23,028 nt of DNA from Thermoplasmatota archaeon (GTDB lineage: Archaea > Thermoplasmatota > E2 > DHVEG-1): positions 1 to 23,028 of the forward strand of contig JAGXLH010000017.1 in assembly GCA_018334795.1 (NCBI GenBank). The letters run 5' to 3'. The position numbers and the translations under genes were made by a program. Of this stretch, positions 16,325-23,028 are shown piece after piece (positions within the stretch are counted from its first letter, which is position 1; each line of letters opens with the position of its first letter). The notes under the pieces are model-generated. The model was not told where the DNA came from, did no database searches, and saw nothing but the letters and a program-made list of their open reading frames with translations.

Positions 16325-16332
16325 TATTTAAA
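16325..16332 (+). promoter_or_regulatory. TATA box for the small-RNA candidate
   Basis: TATTTAAA followed by a purine pair; predicted transcription start near 16355. No gene on the plus strand follows for over 1.3 kb, so the promoter would serve only the short structured segment. Confidence 0.5.
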
Positions 16333-16354
16333 GGATGAGGTACAATGTAGTAAT

Positions 16355-16436
16355 TAGACAGACGATTGATACGGGGGATCTGCCAAGAGGGTGCATCCAT
16401 CACCTTTTCCCTCTTGCTTATCTGCCATTGTTTTTT
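16355..16436 (+). ncRNA. Candidate structured small RNA
   Basis: A segment of about 80 bases with its own TATA box upstream and a six-T tract (16431-16436) at its end. CAAGAGGG (16384-16391) and CCCTCTTG (16409-16416) form a perfect eight-base stem around a 17-base loop. The heptamer ATCTGCC occurs on both sides of the stem (16378-16384 and 16420-16426). It is more GC-rich than the intergenic DNA around it. No known RNA family, tRNA fold or C/D-box pair is recognised. It runs antisense to nothing annotated and converges on the DUF2156 gene. The ends are estimated from promoter spacing and the T-tract. Confidence 0.45.
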
Positions 16437-16464
16437 AGTTAATAACTGAATTTACTTTAAAAAA

Positions 16465-17556
16465 TCATATGGTGAGGGTAATATAATAATATCGTTTTTT
16501 AGATATTGGTCCAAACTTTTGCTTATACAATTCCAAACTATTCCTCCAAGAAGGCCCATCATTTACAAAAGAATATCCTTTTTTCTTAATTTCTTTCCAA
16601 AAATCATATTGTGCATATTCAGCGAGATGTGGAATCGAAAGATCAGTGATGCCGACTGCATGAGCAAATACATTTTTTTTAAAGAGAATGCCAAGTGGAT
16701 ACCCAAAATTAAAACTCGCAATTTTTCCATCAACTTTTAAAACCCTTGATAAACAATCAGACTCACTAATATCCTTCGAAGAGTAGTCACTATGATGATG
16801 GTTTATGGTAGTCTTACTGAACAAACGAGCAGCTAATTTATCTGAGCGTAAATTAACATAAGAAAAACCTCTCTTTTTAACTGCACCTTTTTTCCAAGAA
16901 CCAATCAGATGGATAACCGGTTTAACGTGATCTGTTAAATCCACTACCTCAATCGTATGGTTTGCTCGTTGAAATTTATTGAGATGCCATCTAAGATTAG
17001 AGAATTTCTTACCTGTTTTCCTTAATGTTTGATCAAGGTCATAAGTTTGATAATATATTTCACGAAGTGAATTTAACTTAAAAGAAAAATCCTCAGTATA
17101 TCGTGTCATCACTTTAACCAGTTTTTCAGAACAATCTCTGAGAAGTATCTGCTTGATATTTTCGTTCTTTAGTAAAGAACCAAACTCTGTGTGATAAAAA
17201 AGATGCTCTAAATCATTTATTGCTTGTAATCCATCAGGAATAAAAGGAAAGGAAAGTTCAATTGATTGATGATTCTTTCCATAAAATGAACCGAATAATA
17301 ATTGATTGTTTTCTTTAATTGCAAAAGGAATCTTTGGATAGTAAGCATAGTATAAGAAAAAATGAAACACACTTTGCTGGTAAGGAATTTGATCTATGGA
17401 CTTTTTTTTATTTTTTTGTTTGTTTAAGGAAAGAAAAGAAGCATTTGAAAGAAATGATTGTAAAGAATTAAAAGATTCAATGTTAAGATATTTAATGTCC
17501 GATGACCATACATTAGGCAATTCAGTTAATCTAGACTGTAAGCGAGTATAATGCAT
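16465..17556 (-). CDS. DUF2156-like GNAT-fold protein
   Basis: 363 residues. The middle block YDLDQTLRKTGKKFSNLRWH followed by LNKFQRAN is the DUF2156 signature: a Lys-Gly-Lys-type turn followed by a basic helix. The second half, with CLSRVLKVDGKIASFNFGYPL, a beta strand pair, and FVNDGPSWRNSLELYKQKFGP, looks like the second acyltransferase (GNAT) lobe, as in phosphatidylglycerol lysyltransferase C-terminal domains and FemX-like proteins. Such proteins usually transfer an acyl or aminoacyl group; the substrate is unknown. There is no membrane segment. The two copies of the 20-base element flank this gene. A TATA-like ACTTAAAAAG (17606-17615) lies upstream on its strand. Confidence 0.75.
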   Translation of the reverse strand: MHYTRLQSRLTELPNVWSSDIKYLNIESFNSLQSFLSNASFLSLNKQKNKKKSIDQIPYQQSVFHFFLYYAYYPKIPFAIKENNQLLFGSFYGKNHQSIELSFPFIPDGLQAINDLEHLFYHTEFGSLLKNENIKQILLRDCSEKLVKVMTRYTEDFSFKLNSLREIYYQTYDLDQTLRKTGKKFSNLRWHLNKFQRANHTIEVVDLTDHVKPVIHLIGSWKKGAVKKRGFSYVNLRSDKLAARLFSKTTINHHHSDYSSKDISESDCLSRVLKVDGKIASFNFGYPLGILFKKNVFAHAVGITDLSIPHLAEYAQYDFWKEIKKKGYSFVNDGPSWRNSLELYKQKFGPISKKRYYYITLTI

Positions 17557-17605
17557 TTTCAGTTCATTCCCTAAACTTAAGTTTTCATTAATTATGGCAT
17601 AACAT

Positions 17606-17615
17606 CTTTTTAAGT
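17606..17615 (-). promoter_or_regulatory. TATA box for the DUF2156 gene
   Basis: ACTTAAAAAG on the minus strand, about 55 bases before the ATG at 17556. The shared element (17630-17649) lies 15 bases upstream of it, so one site could control both directions. Confidence 0.45.
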
Positions 17616-17629
17616 ATTAAGATAAGAAA

Positions 17630-17649
17630 GAATACTTTCAATCATCCTT
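17630..17649 (+). promoter_or_regulatory. Shared upstream element, copy 2
   Basis: GAATACTTTCAATCATCCTT, differing from copy 1 at two positions (both C/T changes). It ends nine bases before a TATA-like TTTATTTAT, as copy 1 does before its TATA box. Confidence 0.5.
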
Positions 17650-17658
17650 AACATTTCT

Positions 17659-17667
17659 TTTTATTTA
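17659..17667 (+). promoter_or_regulatory. TATA box for the 33-codon ORF
   Basis: TTTTATTTAT-type sequence with predicted start near 17689, just ahead of or at the GGTGA that precedes the small ORF. Confidence 0.4.
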
Positions 17668-17699
17668 TCAATCGCTTTGCCACTAACTGGTGAATTATA

Positions 17700-17801
17700 A
17701 TGAAAACATTTGGACAAAAGGTAAAATTAGTATGGAAAAATTTTCAGAAGATCAATGAAACACAGAAACAAACAAACCTTGATGAATGGGATAATACCTA
17801 A
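17700..17801 (+). CDS. Small 33-residue protein, unknown function
   Basis: ATG at 17700, 33 codons, TAA at 17799-17801. A clean Shine-Dalgarno GGTGA (17689-17693) lies six bases before the ATG, and a TATA-like box is at 17659-17667. The peptide is basic and amphipathic at the start (MKTFGQKVKLVWKNF), rich in Gln/Lys/Asn in the middle and acidic at the end (LDEWDNT). There is no signal peptide or long hydrophobic stretch, so it should stay in the cytoplasm. Its end overlaps the stop region of the convergent crotonase gene by four bases. It shares a 20-base promoter element with the small-RNA candidate at 16355. I do not recognise the peptide; translation is supported only by the ribosome-binding site. 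Confidence 0.5.
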   Translation: MKTFGQKVKLVWKNFQKINETQKQTNLDEWDNT

Positions 17802-18580
17802 TATTTTTCATCATTTTTCCATTGAGGTGTTCGCTTCTCAAGCATAGCTCTGATTCCTTCATCAGCATCAGGATGCATACAATTTTTAACAATTGATTTA
17901 ATAGCCATCTCATAAGCAGATTTTTCATCTAAATCGATTTGATCGTAAAAGGATTTTTTTCCAAATTGGACCGTAAATGTACTAAAATTTGCAATAGATA
18001 ATGCCCACTTTTTGGTTTTACTGGTTAACGAATCACCTGAAACCACCATATTTACTAGCCCAATCTGTTTGGCTTCTTTCGCACCTACACTTCTACCAGT
18101 CAAAAGCATATCGAGCGCTTGACGACGACCAATAACTCGAGAAAGAGGCACCATCGGTGTTGCACAAAACAACCCAATCTTAACTCCAGGTGTTGAAAAA
18201 ACTGCATCATCAGATGCAATAGCCAAATCACAAGAAGCAACAAGCTGACATCCTGCAGCAGTAGCTGCCCCATGAATCATAGCGATAACCGGCTGGGGAA
18301 TTGTTGAAAAGGATTGCATTAATTCTGAACAAGTAGAAAAAATTTGATGATAATACGATTCTTCATGATCCCCAACAAGTTCTTTTAAATCATGACCTGC
18401 GCAAAACGAAGGACCATTTCCTCGGAGTATAACAACCTTCACCTGTTTGTCTTTAGCAATCATCCGTAATTTATTTTGCATCTCGTTCATTAATTTTAAA
18501 GAAAGTGCATTTCTTTTTTGAGGACGGTTTAATATCAACCAGCCTATTGGTGCTTCCTTTTCAAAAAGTACAAATTCCAT
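17798..18580 (-). CDS. Crotonase-family protein, ECHDC3-like, without catalytic glutamates
   Basis: 260 residues from the ATG at 18580, where the family N-terminus begins (EFVLFEKE); the frame also allows an ATG at 18598 and a TTG at 18604. The crotonase fold is clear: NRPQKRNALS, FCAGHDLKEL (first oxyanion-hole strand), HGAATAAGCQLVASCDLAIA and STPGVKIGLFCATP. Enoyl-CoA hydratases use two glutamates, in the CE(L/M) and PE positions; here these are Gln112 and Gly132. The pattern AAGCQLVASCD with TPGV.(I/V)GLFC is that of the ECHDC3 branch, whose reaction is not firmly known. A CoA-thioester substrate is likely, hydration unlikely. No other fatty-acid gene is nearby. Confidence 0.85.
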   Translation of the reverse strand: MEFVLFEKEAPIGWLILNRPQKRNALSLKLMNEMQNKLRMIAKDKQVKVVILRGNGPSFCAGHDLKELVGDHEESYYHQIFSTCSELMQSFSTIPQPVIAMIHGAATAAGCQLVASCDLAIASDDAVFSTPGVKIGLFCATPMVPLSRVIGRRQALDMLLTGRSVGAKEAKQIGLVNMVVSGDSLTSKTKKWALSIANFSTFTVQFGKKSFYDQIDLDEKSAYEMAIKSIVKNCMHPDADEGIRAMLEKRTPQWKNDEKY

Positions 18581-18726
18581 AATGAATCCATGAACCATAA
18601 ACAAGTAAAAAGTTAATTAATTAACTATCCATTCAACCAATTCTATTATCCCTCATATAATATCCAACTCTCAAAAAACTGATAAAATCCAACTACCAAT
18701 TAATTGGATTTATGAAAACGTTTAAA

Positions 18727-18735
18727 TTATATAAG
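18727..18735 (+). promoter_or_regulatory. TATA box for the C25 peptidase gene
   Basis: TTATATAAG; predicted start near 18757, giving a 25-base leader that contains AGGGGG. The same nonamer is the TATA box of the beta-helix/cyclophilin gene. Confidence 0.6.
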
Positions 18736-18768
18736 CACATATTTTATATTAAAGAATAAAAATTCTAT

Positions 18769-18774
18769 AGGGGG
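18769..18774 (+). promoter_or_regulatory. Shine-Dalgarno that fixes an ATA start
   Basis: AGGGGG followed by the seven bases CATATAC and then ATA AAA AAA ACA. The reading frame from this ATA gives a complete signal peptide, while the first ATG (18869) lies beyond it. Confidence 0.55.
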
Positions 18775-18781
18775 CATATAC

Positions 18782-20695
18782 ATAAAAAAAACATCAATCC
18801 TATTACTCGTTTTAGTATTAATTGGAAGCAGCCTTAGCGCAACTGCATTTGTAGACCAACAAAAATCTATGAATATTTTAGAACAAAATCAACAAATACA
18901 GATATCATCGCTTGATTTATCAAATGAGGAATCATATCTAAAAGTATCAGTAGATGAAGCAACATCAACTCTTCAAAATCCTGGAGAACCAGTTCTACCT
19001 AAAATAACAAAAACATTTATTTTACCACTCGGTTCAAAAATAACAGATATCAATATCGAATCATCAAAACCAATAAACCAAAAACTTAATTCATTCATAT
19101 TACCTGCAAATGAACCGGTCATTGACGGTCAAACACCAACAGAGAACAGACCACTATCTCAAGAAGTTTACCAAAAAGATTCACTTTACCCAGATACTTC
19201 ATACAACACTCAGAAAAGTGTTGGATTAAAAGATGGGGAACACGTCTTATTTTATTCAGTTCATTACTACCCAATTCGATATAATCCTGTGGAAAACACC
19301 ATTTATCATTCTGAAGAAATAGACATCAATTTACAATACACCTCTCCATCTGAACCTGTGCAACCTCAAGCCATAGATGATCAAGATCTCATGATAATCT
19401 ACCCTGAAGTTTTCAGTGAAGAGATTCAACCACTTATTGAACATAAAAATAATTTTGGGATGAGAACATATGGGAAAACACTTGAAGAGATCTATACTGA
19501 ATACTCAGATGGCGCCGATGATCAAGAAAAAATAAAATTAGCCATCAAAGATGGAATCGAAACTAATGGAATAACTTTTGTTATGCTTGTTGGCGGTATT
19601 CAAGGACAATCCGGCGACTGGTATCTACCCGTTCGATATGCTCATTCAGCAGATGAAACATATCTGAGCGATCTATATTACGCTGACATTTACAAAGATG
19701 TAGAAGGATCTCTTGTGTTTGAAGATTGGGATTCTAATGGCAATGGAAAATTTGCTGAATGGTCAATTTTTGGGAATTCAAAAGATACTCTAGATGGTGC
19801 ACCTGATATCTATGTTGGTAGACTTGCCTGTAGATCTGAAGAGGAAGTTACAACAGTAGTCGATAAAATTATTAATTACGAGGAAACAAGAGCAGCAGAA
19901 AACTGGTTTAAACATATGCTTCTCATAGGTGGCGATACCTACCCATATGATGGGACTTACACTGGATGTGAAGCTGAAATAGATACAAATCTTTCTGCCA
20001 GTCATATGGATGGTTTTACGTTTACAAGACTTTGGGCGTCTACTGGAACGCTCACAGGTCAATCCGTTGTTGAAGATGCGATTAATGATGGTGCAGGATT
20101 TATTCATATGGCAGGTCATGCAAATCCAGCAAGTCTTGTTACTCATCCACCATTCCAAAAAGAGGAAAAAATCACTATTATGCAAATGTTCAATGTTTTT
20201 GATCCATTAAACCTAAATCCAGATTTAAATAACAAGGAAAAACTCCCCGTTATAGTAGTTGGTGGATGCCATAACAGTCAATTCAATGTTTCACTATCAA
20301 ATATCGTTGAAGGTATCAAAGAATATGGTCTTAAAGGATATTTCTTTGGAGATCCATTCAAATTCTTTTATATGGAATGGGTCCCAGAATGCTGGAGTTG
20401 GTGGCTTACGAGTAATCCCGAGGGTGGTGCAATTGCTACCATGGGAAACACCGGTCTTGGTATGGGCATTGGTGGAGAAGATTATGTAACTGGTCTTGAT
20501 GGTTGGTTATTGCCAAGATTCTTCTACCATTATGGTCAAGAAGGAGAGGAATTCGTTGGTATGGCACAAAGTTCGGCAATAACTGATTATGTGAACGAAT
20601 TTGATATAAATTCAGTGAGTGAAGACCGACAAATGATTCAACAATGGGCACTTCTTGGAGATCCAAGTTTGATGATCGGAGGATATGAAAGCTAA
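18782..20695 (+). CDS. Secreted peptidase C25 (gingipain-like)
   Basis: 637 residues from the ATA at 18782. Codons 1-24 read as a signal peptide: two lysines, then TSILLLVLVLIGSSLSATAF. The first ATG in frame (18869) would remove all of it, so the ATA start is preferred. Residues about 30-195 resemble a propeptide or accessory beta domain (PVLPKITKTFILPLGSK). The caspase-like C25 domain follows: LMIIYPEVF, MLVGGIQG, YYADIYKD, IYVGRLACRS, then His446 in HMAGHANP and Cys496 in VGGCHNSQFN as the catalytic dyad, and a final ALLGDPSLMIGG. There is no C-terminal sorting domain or anchor. It should be released or cell-surface-bound and degrade external protein. Activation is probably by propeptide removal. 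Confidence 0.88.
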   Translation: MKKTSILLLVLVLIGSSLSATAFVDQQKSMNILEQNQQIQISSLDLSNEESYLKVSVDEATSTLQNPGEPVLPKITKTFILPLGSKITDINIESSKPINQKLNSFILPANEPVIDGQTPTENRPLSQEVYQKDSLYPDTSYNTQKSVGLKDGEHVLFYSVHYYPIRYNPVENTIYHSEEIDINLQYTSPSEPVQPQAIDDQDLMIIYPEVFSEEIQPLIEHKNNFGMRTYGKTLEEIYTEYSDGADDQEKIKLAIKDGIETNGITFVMLVGGIQGQSGDWYLPVRYAHSADETYLSDLYYADIYKDVEGSLVFEDWDSNGNGKFAEWSIFGNSKDTLDGAPDIYVGRLACRSEEEVTTVVDKIINYEETRAAENWFKHMLLIGGDTYPYDGTYTGCEAEIDTNLSASHMDGFTFTRLWASTGTLTGQSVVEDAINDGAGFIHMAGHANPASLVTHPPFQKEEKITIMQMFNVFDPLNLNPDLNNKEKLPVIVVGGCHNSQFNVSLSNIVEGIKEYGLKGYFFGDPFKFFYMEWVPECWSWWLTSNPEGGAIATMGNTGLGMGIGGEDYVTGLDGWLLPRFFYHYGQEGEEFVGMAQSSAITDYVNEFDINSVSEDRQMIQQWALLGDPSLMIGGYES

Positions 20696-20714
20696 AATAA
20701 ATCCGCAATTCTCA

Positions 20715-20737
20715 TTTTTTCTTTTTTTTAAATTTTT
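20715..20737 (+). terminator. T-tract terminator after the C25 gene
   Basis: T-runs of six, seven and six at 20715-20720, 20722-20728 and 20732-20737, starting 20 bases after the stop codon. Confidence 0.6.
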
Positions 20738-20828
20738 TCTTCCATATATGCTATATCTAAAGTTCCCTCTGCAGTTTCAAAATTATAAAAGACTTAGTCT
20801 CTTCGTTATCAAATTATAAAATAAATTA

Positions 20829-20837
20829 TTATATAAG
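20829..20837 (+). promoter_or_regulatory. TATA box for the beta-helix/cyclophilin gene
   Basis: TTATATAAG, identical to the C25 promoter box, followed like it by an ACATAT segment and ATTAAA. AGGAG (20858-20862) lies ten bases before the ATG at 20873. Confidence 0.6.
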
Positions 20838-20872
20838 AAGACATATATTCATTAAATAGGAGAATTAAAGAA

Positions 20873-22177
20873 ATGAAATCTCAATCAGTTACAATCCTTT
20901 TAACGATTTTACTTTTATCATCCTTCTTTTCATCGGTAGGATTAACACTCCCCATCTCAACTAATGAAGAATCAATCATTTATGTTGATGACGATAACAC
21001 CATAGGTCCATGGGATGGAAGTATTCAACACCCCTACAATTCAATTACTGATGCAGTAAATGTAGCAGTCTATAATCAGCATGTTTTTGTGTACTCAGGA
21101 GAATACAAAGAATCGATAATTGTTAACAAAAATGTTAAAATAACTGGAGAAAATAAAAACGAAACAATAATTAAAGGAACCGTTGAAATCCGGCAAACCT
21201 CAGATGTAATCTTCTCTGGATTTAGCATCACCGAAAACGATCAATCTCTCTCTGATTCATCTGCTATAACACTAAATCAAACAGAAAATACACAAATCTT
21301 TGATAACATTATTTCGAAACACAATATTGGAATTCTATTGATCGAGGAATCAAATAATAACCTCATCAAAGAAAATCTGATAACTCAGAACAATATCGGA
21401 TTAGATATTTGTTCTTCTTCATTTAATCTGATCTATGGAAATCAAATCTTCAAAAATCAAAAAACCAATATCATTCTTTATCAGTCAAAGCAAAATATGA
21501 TTACCCAGAATTCAATTCAAAACGCCGAAAAAAATTTACAATTTCATACATCCAAAGATACGATAAATCAAAATTACTGGGGATCTTCAAAAAATATACA
21601 AATCTTTACTGGACAAAGATCAATACAACCATTAAACATAGATATACCCTGGATAAAAATCTTATTTCATCCGCTCACTTCATCTGATCAGATATCAATA
21701 AATCATCTGGCAATCATGTATACGTCTCTAGGCTCAATGACATTAGAATTATACAAAAACCAGATGCCTGTTACCACCCAAAACTTTATCGATTTAGCAA
21801 ATCTTGATTTTTTTAATAATCTAGTGTTCCACAGAGTCATTGATGACTTTGTCATCCAAGGGGGAGGCTATGACATCAATGGGAATAATAAAGAAAGCCC
21901 ATTAGGAACCATTCCATTGGAAACCCATCCTGATGTTACTCATGTAGATGGTGCTATCTCTATGGCAAGAACAAGTGATCCTAACAGTGCAACAAGTCAA
22001 TTCTTCATTTGTGATGGAGATCAACACGGATTAGATGAAAATTATGCTGCGTTCGGAAAGATAATCATTGGGTTTCAAACACTAAGAAATATTTCTTCAG
22101 TTGAAACTACAAGAAAAAATTTCATGGATGATTGGCCAGTAGAAGACGTTGTTATTACTAATGTACTAATTGTTTAA
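20873..22177 (+). CDS. Secreted NosD-like beta-helix fused to cyclophilin-type PPIase
   Basis: 434 residues. A signal peptide spans about 1-26. Residues 36-245 are a right-handed beta-helix of the NosD/CASH type: YVDDDNTIGPWDGS opening, repeated units with Asn turns (NNNLIKENLITQNNIGL), and an ending NYWGSS. Residues about 278-434 are a cyclophilin domain: GSMTLELYKNQMPVTTQNF, VFHRVI with the catalytic-type Arg321, FVIQGG (Phe326, Gln329), GAISMARTSDPNSATSQFFI and YAAFGKII. Cyclophilins isomerise peptidyl-prolyl bonds; here the enzyme would act outside the membrane, perhaps on secreted proteins, with the beta-helix as a binding platform. The promoter is very like that of the preceding C25 peptidase, suggesting joint control. 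The domain calls are secure; the partner is inference. Confidence 0.9.
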   Translation: MKSQSVTILLTILLLSSFFSSVGLTLPISTNEESIIYVDDDNTIGPWDGSIQHPYNSITDAVNVAVYNQHVFVYSGEYKESIIVNKNVKITGENKNETIIKGTVEIRQTSDVIFSGFSITENDQSLSDSSAITLNQTENTQIFDNIISKHNIGILLIEESNNNLIKENLITQNNIGLDICSSSFNLIYGNQIFKNQKTNIILYQSKQNMITQNSIQNAEKNLQFHTSKDTINQNYWGSSKNIQIFTGQRSIQPLNIDIPWIKILFHPLTSSDQISINHLAIMYTSLGSMTLELYKNQMPVTTQNFIDLANLDFFNNLVFHRVIDDFVIQGGGYDINGNNKESPLGTIPLETHPDVTHVDGAISMARTSDPNSATSQFFICDGDQHGLDENYAAFGKIIIGFQTLRNISSVETTRKNFMDDWPVEDVVITNVLIV

Positions 22178-22198
22178 TACATTCCCATCTAAAAAATA

Positions 22199-22216
22199 TT
22201 TTTTCTTCAAATTTTT
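22199..22216 (+). terminator. T-tract terminator after the cyclophilin gene
   Basis: T-runs of six (22199-22204) and five (22212-22216) about 20 bases after the stop codon. Confidence 0.45.
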
Positions 22217-22240
22217 AGAAAACTTAATAAGAAAAATTTC

Positions 22241-22248
22241 TTTTTAAA
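22241..22248 (+). promoter_or_regulatory. TATA box for the sensor gene
   Basis: TTTTTAAA, predicted start near 22271. That is upstream of both the ATG at 22293 and the GGAGGG at 22300-22305. Confidence 0.45.
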
Positions 22249-22292
22249 CCATTAAATTAAAATGAATTATCAAAGACATCTAAAACTTAGGC

Positions 22293-23028
22293 ATGCACTG
22301 GAGGGACACGGTAATAGCTAATGCACTAAATCCTTTCGTTTGGCTTATTCTGCCATTACTATCTTCATCTCTAAGCATTTATCTGCTTAACTTATATATC
22401 AAGGATGGCGATAAAAGAAAACTAATTTTCATCCTTGCATTTTTTGCAACAACGATAAGTTACGGTTATACTGTTCTCGAAGCATTTCAAATCCAAACGG
22501 GTGCCTTAGGATTGCGTTTTTTTGATTGGACTAGTGTACCAATCATCATTGCGGTATTTATCGCCGCAAATGATTTTATCTTAAAACCAACAAATTATAA
22601 TCTTATTTCAAAAGGATTTTTGTTTTTCACCATCTTTTCTTTTCTCATTCCCTTCTTCCCAATAAACACCATAGCAATTTCAACGTATTTACGAATGTTT
22701 GTTGCTATTGAAATCAATCTTGTTGCTCTTTATGGATTTATCAAAACCAGAAATCCTTCATTTATCTTATTCATCCTATCAATGATTTCACTCTCAATAG
22801 GCGGAATGTCATTTCTCATTGAAGAGAACATCACAGGGATATTCGGTAACGCTGTTGGAATGATCTTTCTAGGATTAATCTTTTTTATTCCACAAAAAGA
22901 ACAACATGGTATATCTGCGTATTTTTCAATTCAAGAAAAACTTAAAGACACTAAAAAAGCATTGAATGAAAGTCAATCAAGATATCTTCGGATATTTAAT
23001 GCTGCTAAGGATGCATTCTTAATCTTTG
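22293..23028 (+). CDS. Membrane-bound PAS sensor, N-terminal part (gene leaves the window)
   Basis: An open frame from the ATG at 22293 to the window end, 245 codons visible. Seven hydrophobic segments (for example NPFVWLILPLLSSSLSIYLL, LIFILAFFATTISYGY, SVPIIIAVFIAANDF) form a membrane input domain. A helical linker (IQEKLKDTKKALNESQ) leads into SRYLRIFNAAKDAFLIF, the first strand and helix of a PAS domain. The missing part is probably further PAS domains and a histidine kinase. The upstream in-frame stop is at 22281. A strong Shine-Dalgarno (GGAGGG, 22300-22305) lies inside this frame, eight bases before an ATA at 22314; starting there gives IANALNPFVW..., with the first helix close to the N-terminus. 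The start is therefore undecided between 22293 and 22314. Confidence 0.75.
   Translation, partial: MHWRDTVIANALNPFVWLILPLLSSSLSIYLLNLYIKDGDKRKLIFILAFFATTISYGYTVLEAFQIQTGALGLRFFDWTSVPIIIAVFIAANDFILKPTNYNLISKGFLFFTIFSFLIPFFPINTIAISTYLRMFVAIEINLVALYGFIKTRNPSFILFILSMISLSIGGMSFLIEENITGIFGNAVGMIFLGLIFFIPQKEQHGISAYFSIQEKLKDTKKALNESQSRYLRIFNAAKDAFLIF

Noticed and set aside
16335..16442. 35-codon ORF overlapping the small-RNA candidate
   Set aside because: Its ATG lies three bases after the TATA box, upstream of the expected transcript start, and has no ribosome-binding site.
1..23028. CRISPR arrays, tRNA genes, rRNA and insertion sequences
   Set aside because: No repeat-spacer pattern, no tRNA T-arm with matching acceptor stem, no rRNA-like segment and no transposase-like protein was seen on reading both strands.

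Overview
The window is AT-rich, densely coded DNA from an archaeon. TATA-like boxes lie about 25-45 bases before many starts, terminators are simple T-tracts, and archaeal-type genes are present: a KptA RNA 2'-phosphotransferase, an IGHMBP2/UPF1-like helicase and a stand-alone EF-Tu/EF1A domain-II protein. The secreted C25 (gingipain-like) peptidase and a beta-helix protein opening with a 'YVDDDN...GPWDG' block suggest Thermoplasmatota, perhaps Marine Benthic Group D. That placement is inference from protein style only; there is no rRNA or tRNA in the window. I see no CRISPR array, transposase or phage gene.

Layout. 1-4.4 kb: the end of a PHP-domain phosphoesterase, a YgiQ-type radical SAM protein, a small four-helix membrane protein, an EF-like domain-II protein, a carboxymuconolactone-decarboxylase-like protein without its cysteines, and a DUF998 membrane protein. 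4.4-9.8 kb: a secreted serine beta-lactamase-like hydrolase, a polyferredoxin-like protein, an MFS/POT-like transporter with an added C-terminal beta-rich domain, a macro-domain protein and an MgtC-like membrane protein. 9.8-12.1 kb, minus strand: a probable four-gene operon of a DUF429 RNase H-like protein, a shortened DUF72 protein, a radical SAM protein and a PD-(D/E)XK nuclease-like protein with an HTH tail. 12.2-14.9 kb, plus strand: kptA and an SF1 helicase.

14.9-18.6 kb: a secreted C45-type Ntn hydrolase, a DUF2156 GNAT-fold protein and an ECHDC3-like crotonase lacking both catalytic glutamates. Two short transcription units lie between them: a structured small-RNA candidate and a 33-codon ORF. 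Their promoters share a near-identical 20-base upstream element. 18.7-23 kb: a secreted C25 peptidase, a secreted NosD-like beta-helix fused to a cyclophilin, and the start of a membrane PAS sensor.

The most unusual points are: (i) up to three genes where a good Shine-Dalgarno sequence is followed 7-8 bases later by an in-frame ATA, two of them with no usable ATG/GTG/TTG at the expected start; (ii) the shared element before two tiny transcription units; (iii) the beta-helix/cyclophilin fusion next to a secreted protease with a similar promoter; (iv) several enzyme-family members with their usual catalytic residues replaced.
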